From: Blumeriella jaapii
Lineage: Eukaryota > Ascomycota > Leotiomycetes > Helotiales > Drepanopezizaceae
Direction of reading: 5' to 3'
DNA length: 64,000 nucleotides
NCBI GenBank assembly: GCA_009599575.1
Contig: VWND01000033.1
Coordinates: forward strand, 124,001 to 188,000
In this document: piece by piece, positions 58,968 through 64,000 of the stretch
Layout of the letters: each line of letters opens with the position of its first letter
Position numbering within the stretch: the stretch's first letter is position 1
Program-made: the position numbers and the translations under genes
The notes under the pieces: generated by a model
What the model was told of the DNA's origin: nothing
The model's database searches: none
What the model saw: the letters and a program-made list of their open reading frames with translations, nothing else

Positions 58968-59135
58968 TAAATTAGAAAGTGCGAGGTGCGAGGGTGTGGC
59001 TGGGTGGGTGGCTGAGAGGGTGGCAAAGGGGTGGTAGGAGGATGGTAGGGGGTGGTAATAATGACGTAGGATGACGTAGGGTGGTCCGTGCATGACCCAC
59101 TGTTTTTGGAACATAATCACCGGAGCCTAAATTCC

Positions 59136-59563
59136 GATTTTTAAAAACCTGGAAATTTCACGACACATTTTTTTTTACGTTAGTTTATTAAGCTTTTACC
59201 GCGAAATAATAAAAATCGAAAGAAAAAAAAAAAAAAAAAAATAGCATTAAATTCCGAATTAATAAAAAACGATTCCGAAAATTAAAAAAAAAAAAAAATA
59301 AAAGATTAATCAGATTTTAAATTTCGCATTTAAAAATCGGTGGAAAAAAATTGCACTTTTTAGTAAAATAAAAAAGCTGGTTTTTAAATTACGATTCCTG
59401 GCAGAAAGCAAAAGACCTGGAACACTTTTCAAAATTAATTGCATAATTTTTCAGAAATAACCCTTTTAAACCCGACTTATAAAAAAAAAATCGTTAATAT
59501 TTGTATTTAATAAATTTATTTTTATTATCCATTTTGAAACCAGTTGATTATACGTAAAAATTC
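59136..59563 (+). pseudogene. Element C chromodomain and 3' end
   Basis: The C frame resumes after E. Near 59310-59480 it reads ISHLKIGGKKLHFLVK, then WFLNYDSWQKAKDLEHFSKL, FFRNNPFKPDL. This is a chromodomain near the C-terminus, making C a second chromovirus family. No LTR of C could be found; its 3' end is either in the following repeats or beyond B4. Confidence 0.7.
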
Positions 59564-59778
59564 AAATCCAATTTATATTAGCAAAAGACCGATTAATTCT
59601 AATTAAAAATAATTTCGACGTCGAATCCGAAAAGCATTGCTTTTAAATCCAATTAATATTAATAAAAAATCGATTATTTTTAACTAAAAATAATTTCGAC
59701 GTCGAATCCAGAAAGCATTGCTTTCAAATCCAATTAATATTAGCAAAAAACCGATTATTTCTGACTAAAAGTAATTTC
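59564..59778. repeat. 81-bp tandem repeat, about 2.6 units
   Basis: Unit start AAATCCAATTAATATTAGC at 59564, 59645 and 59726. Each full unit contains TAATTTCGACGTCGAATCC and AAAGCATTGCTTT. The third unit is cut by B4 directly after AATTTC. Noncoding, probably the 3' untranslated region or LTR part of C. Confidence 0.8.
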
Positions 59779-60075
59779 TGTAACGATTTAATCAGTCGGA
59801 GGGCTGGGAGATTAGTCAACTGGTCGCCGTGTTTATATGGTATGAGAAACGAGCCTTTGGTTTTGTAACAAAGATATTCATTTAGAATTAACAATTGCAA
59901 ATGGCAGAAGTTGCTAAAAGGAAAGAGTTTTATATATATAAATAATTTCCACAATTAATAAGAAGATTTATTAGAAGACCAGAGAGCTTGCAGCTATACG
60001 TAGTTGCTGGGAAGCTTGCAGCTATATCTAGTTGCTGGGGTGACACGAGAAATGGCAACAAAATGAATCGTTATA
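59779..60075 (-). repeat. B4 3' LTR (297 bp, long variant)
   Basis: Plus strand TGTAACGATTTAATCAGTCG to GAATCGTTATA. It carries the same approximately 28-bp tandem duplication as B3. Confidence 0.9.
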
Positions 60076-63000
60076 TTATTTCTCCGTCCGAAAAAAGCGC
60101 GCTCTCGAGCTTTTATTTATTAATACGTTATTATTTAAATAATCGTACGAATCCAAACCTTCGGAATACGCTTTCAGCCAATTTACAAGTTTTGCAGAAG
60201 GACCGGGAAGCTTTTTATACGCCAAGTGAAAATCGCGCATTTTCAGAAAAGCGTATATAAAATCAGACGCGGGATACTACGTGAAATTTTTATTTAAGTT
60301 TATTTAAAAAGCTTTGTATTAAAAGGTTTTCCGCTGCACTCGACAAGCGATTAATTTTTCGATTTCGTATTTAAGTTTACTAATTATATTAATAAATTCA
60401 GAAACTAGATTAACTTGATTTAAAAGCGCGTCGTCAGCTGCTTTACGCAGTCGATTAGCGTAAAAAACTGGGTGTACGTTTATAATATTAAAAAGGTTTA
60501 GCTTAAAAGCGTTATCGAAAATTTTAATTATAATTTTAAAAAAGCCGTTTGTAAGATTATCGAGCTTGCGGAAGGGCCGGAAGGTCGGAAATGGACGTAT
60601 ATCGAGCCATATATAATCGCCAACGTTAAAATCAATCGCGCGGCGAGATTTATTCGCATTTTTTTTATTTTGTCGTAAGCTTATTAAAAATACGATTTGG
60701 CAAGGTTTTAAGCGTCGTAATAGCGGCGAACGTACGTACGAGTTTCGTTTGCGTTTAATTTATATAAAAGGTTGGAAAAAAGGGAAATATCGAGTTTTCA
60801 GTTTTAATTGATATAAAAAATATAATCGTATACAATTTCAAAAAGTAAAAAGCCATTTAGATTTTCGTAAAAAAGGATTATTTGGACGAAATTTATTATT
60901 AAAAAAAATTCGTTCCAATCGTTTTAATAAAAGTTTACGAAAGATCGAAAGCGTTTTTGCAGGTATTAATTGTAAATTTCGGTTTGACCGTCGGTTTTAG
61001 AATAAGCGGCTGTCGAAAGCTTTAGTTGCGTATCGAATATTTTGTTTAATTCAAACCAGAAAGTAAATTAATACTAAGGGCCACGATCGCTAATAATATT
61101 TTTTAAAAAGCCAAAATACTTATATACGTGAAATATATATAATTTGGCGAAGCTTCGAGCGTCGATATTTTTATAACAAAAAATCGAAATAATTTGCTTA
61201 GAAAAGCGATTTATTATTACGAATACGTTATCGTAATCGTGTTTGTTTTTGTTAAAGCTGTAAAAATCTATTATAACGTGCTTTTAAAAATAGTCAAAAA
61301 CAGAAAAAGGCTAAAAAAAGCCGGGGCGCTTATTTTTTAAAACAGAATTTCTTCGATAAGCGTAACAGTTGCGATAGTATTGTTTTACGAAAGCTGTTAT
61401 ACTTCGTTAATAATATTAATTCGAAAGCAATTGCGTAGTTTTGCGAGCGCTGGAATAAGCGATGAAAATCTGGTCGTATATTTTTCGTATAAAAGTTAAA
61501 CGAAAATAATCGACGTTTGATATTATCAGGCGATCGTAATATAGCAGCAAATCGCGTTTAAATATATACGAAGTATTATTAGCGTCGTTTTTTTTCGTAG
61601 CGTTTTATATAGTTTTTTTTCGAAAGGTTATTAAGCTGCTAGCTGTGCGATTAGCGTAGAAAAGCTGGTTAATAATACGAAATACGAAAAAAAAATCAGC
61701 TATTTCAACGATAAAAACAGCTGTTTCGAAAATTGTAAAAAGTCGAAGTTTTTTAGTCAAAAAGCGGTAATCGATCTGATCGGCTCGAAAAAAAATTTGC
61801 AGACGCTGGATGCGTTTAAAGAAGTTTTAGCGGTCGAATTCGTTCGTACGACGTGTTAATGCGTTAGCCAAAAAGTTATATTTATTTGGTTTGTACGTAA
61901 TAAAAAAGTTGTAGTCGGCGAGAAGCTCGGCCCAGCATGCTTATCGAACGTTTAAAAATTTAAAAGTTATAAAATATTTTAAAGCTTTATAATTAGTAAT
62001 TATTTTGATTTAATAAATTAAGCCAACCAGTTTAGCGCGGAAATTGCTTAGAGATTTTACAATTACGAGCATTTTTTTGTCGTATACGACGTAGTTTAAT
62101 TCTGCGAAAGCTATAGTTTTGCTAAAATAAACGATTGGAAGTCAATCGTTATTATAGAATTAAAAAAGCATAAAAGCTACTACGCCGTCGGAAGCGTTAG
62201 TTTTTAATATGCAAAAAAGGTTTTGCCTGTAATATTATAGAATTAATATAATAATAAAAGCTAATATAAAAAGATCGAAACTTTTTTAATATTTAAAAAT
62301 AAAATTGTAAAAAACGTTAGTTTTAATCAAATGAATCAGAAACTTTGCAATTATATCGTAATTTCGAATAAAACGTCGGTAAAAATTACAAAAACCAAAA
62401 AAGCTTTATATATTTTTTACAATAATAAAAAGCTTCTAATAGGCGACCACGGAAACTTTTTTTAAATTTACTTTTAAATCTTTAATAGAAATAATAAAAC
62501 CTAAGTAACGGGTCCGAATAACGTTGAATTCAGACTTTCGAATATCGGCTTATAATTCAGCGTCAGCGAGTTTTTAAAGCATTTTGCGAACGTATATAAC
62601 GTATTTCAAAAAATCGGACGAATAAATAAAAATATTATTTAAATATGTAATGCAAAAATCGTTTAAATAATCGAAAAAAAACGTCGTTTATATAGCGTTA
62701 ATAAATTGCGGATTTATTAATAAAGCCAAAAAATAGCATTTTGCATTTATAAAAAACGCCGTAACGCGTACGAAACGTCGTTAGTTTTTTACTGGCGGAG
62801 TTTATTCGTATTTTATAAAAAGCTTAACGAATATCGAATTTCGTAAAAATTCGCGCTTTCGAAAAACGAGCAAAAGTCTTATCGATAAAAAAAAAAAAAT
62901 AGCGATTTTTACGAATAACGTTATTAAAAGCTCGATAATCGATATAAAAACGCAATAAACCGTCGGGTTTTTTAGCGAAAAGTATTAGAGCAGCGAAAAA

Positions 63001-64000
63001 AGCGGTAAAAGGTTCGATAAAGCTTTTGTTAAAATTATTTTGCAAATAAGTTTTAATAATCTCGAGTTTTAAAATCGATATTTTATATAAAAAAGTGTAT
63101 TTCAGCTTTTTTTTATTTATAATAAGCTCGATTTTATAATCGTAAAGCCGGTAAAAGGCTAGCTCGTTACTGGCGGCCTTAAAAAACACGTATTCGAGGT
63201 TTTTGTATTCCGAGGGAAAAAATTCGAAAAAAGGTTTATTCGAAGTTAGTTTTGCTAAGCTGGTTAAAAAAATCGAAATCGATATTTCGTTGGTTTTAAA
63301 ACGTTCGAAAAAACTGTGAAATTAAGTTTTAAAAGAAATATTATACGTAAAATCGTTTAGTATTTTATCGATTTCGTATAAAAAGGTTGAAAACATTTTA
63401 ACTGCTTTTTTTCTAAAAATCAGCTTGAAAACGTATATAATAATTTGGCAGATGGAAATTGGATAAGCAGTAAATTAAGGGATTCGTTTTCGAATTAGTC
63501 GTTTGAAAAGTTTAAAAAATAGCTTATTTAAATTATCGATTATATTAAATTAAAAGGCTATCGCGGCAAAAGTTTTTTTTCGGTTTTGGATATAATTGTT
63601 TTTCGTAGAATAAAAAAGCTGTTTTAACGAAAAAAGAAAAAAAAAAAAAGAAATAATAAAAAAAAGATCGTTAGCTTGGAAAGATGGTGTAATTTCTCGT
63701 ATTATTCCATTGGCGTCGCTATCGAAATTAGCATCGCGAATAAAATTCGACTTTTTCGCGTTTCGCATAGCGTCGTAAATCTGCCACAATTGGTTAAGAT
63801 TTTTGTTACGTTTTACAGCGTCGTTTTAATGGCGAAATTAAATTTTTCGGAAATGCAAATAAGAGATTTTAATACAACGAGCGTAAAAAGCTGTAAAGGG
63901 GTAAAACTTCGGCTAATAAAGTTTGCGTTTATTATAGTTTAATAGAATTTAATATTCGGCCAACCAAGCTTTTCTTAGGATTATATTATAATTTCCGAAA
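60076..64000 (-). pseudogene. B4 pol: RT to chromodomain
   Basis: Colinear with B2 and B3. RT from about 63250 down, with a 121-codon frame at 62824-63189 (FYRLYDYKIELIINKKKLKY, LRFYIDYRAFNNVI, FTKFDIR). RNase H at about 61950-62500, integrase at about 60780-61880, chromodomain at about 60100-60430, C-terminal end next to the LTR. The stretch 63250-64000 is the linker towards the protease. Many TAA/TAG stops. Confidence 0.8.

Larger units (their letters stand above)
54627..59127. mobile_element. DNA transposon E with terminal inverted repeats, 4.5 kb
   Basis: The left end GGTAAAGGTGATTATGTCCC matches the inverted right end GGCTCCGGTGATTATGTTCC, and the match continues (CAAAAACAATGG / CAAAAACAGTGG). 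The flanks carry an identical 8-bp TAAATTCC (54619-54626, 59128-59135). Removing E rejoins the C reading frame. An 8-bp duplication suits hAT, and some Mutator-like elements are similar, but no transposase motif could be assigned. The right 370 bp is GC-rich and not RIP-like; the rest is AT-rich. Confidence 0.75.
59779..64000 (-). mobile_element. Ty3/gypsy chromovirus B, copy 4 (B4), 5' part outside the window
   Basis: The 3' LTR is at 59779-60075 (297 bp, long variant), followed on the minus-strand map by chromodomain, integrase, RNase H and RT. The protease, gag and 5' LTR are expected at about 64080-66240 by comparison with B3. The left flank is ATTTC; its partner is off the edge. Confidence 0.9.

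Noticed and set aside
58797..59120. Minus-strand frame with a long polyhistidine run
   Set aside because: It is a translation of the GGT microsatellite at 58871-58967 and crosses the end of transposon E.
54619..59135. Tc1/mariner-type insertion of E at TA
   Set aside because: TA dinucleotides exist near both ends, but the inverted repeats are not flush with them, while an identical 8-bp flank and a rejoined C frame are.

Overview
This window looks like heterochromatin of a filamentous ascomycete (Pezizomycotina). It is extremely AT-rich and consists of nested transposons, almost all ruined by C-to-T and G-to-A transitions. That pattern is the signature of repeat-induced point mutation (RIP): glutamine and tryptophan codons have become stops, and catalytic Asp-Asp pairs have become Asn. 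I found no host gene, tRNA, rRNA or CRISPR array. Nearly all open frames are remnants of transposon genes or chance frames in AT-rich sequence.

Six element families are present. A is a Ty3/gypsy element of about 11 kb with 267-bp LTRs (TGTAAAA...TTTTACA), gag-PR-RT-RH-IN and an extra long frame after integrase. B is a Ty3/gypsy chromovirus of about 6.4 kb (gag, PR, RT, RH, IN, chromodomain) with 267-297-bp LTRs (TGTGACGA...TCGTCACA). C is a second chromovirus. D is a 1.4-kb non-autonomous LTR element, GC-rich and barely mutated, with one small conserved frame. E is a 4.5-kb DNA transposon with inverted ends and an 8-bp target duplication. F is a 6.2-kb Tad-like LINE.

Layout, outermost first. 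C (+) is the host, visible at 45481-46998, 53465-54626 and 59136-59778. It is interrupted by B0, B3, E and B4. B0 (+; 11048-11602, 43326-43464, 44845-45475) carries A2 (7105-11047, itself split by A1 at 1-7104), B1 (11603-43320) and D2 (43465-44839). B1 carries A3 (15134-40428). A3 carries a joined D1-B2 insertion (16160-23959) and the LINE F (27999-34174). B3 is at 46999-53459, E at 54627-59127, and B4 starts at 59779 and runs off the right edge. Target-site duplications and reading frames that resume across the insertions support this order: CTTCC for B1, TTAT for A3, GAATC for D1-B2, AAAAC for D2, TTAAA for B3, TAAATTCC for E and a 14-bp duplication for F.

The most unusual features are these. 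D1 and B2 are joined U5-to-U5 through the four bases TTAA and share one target duplication. D carries B's polypurine tract and a conserved 123-124 codon frame. The A family has a roughly 1,100-codon frame downstream of integrase. E could not be assigned to a superfamily.
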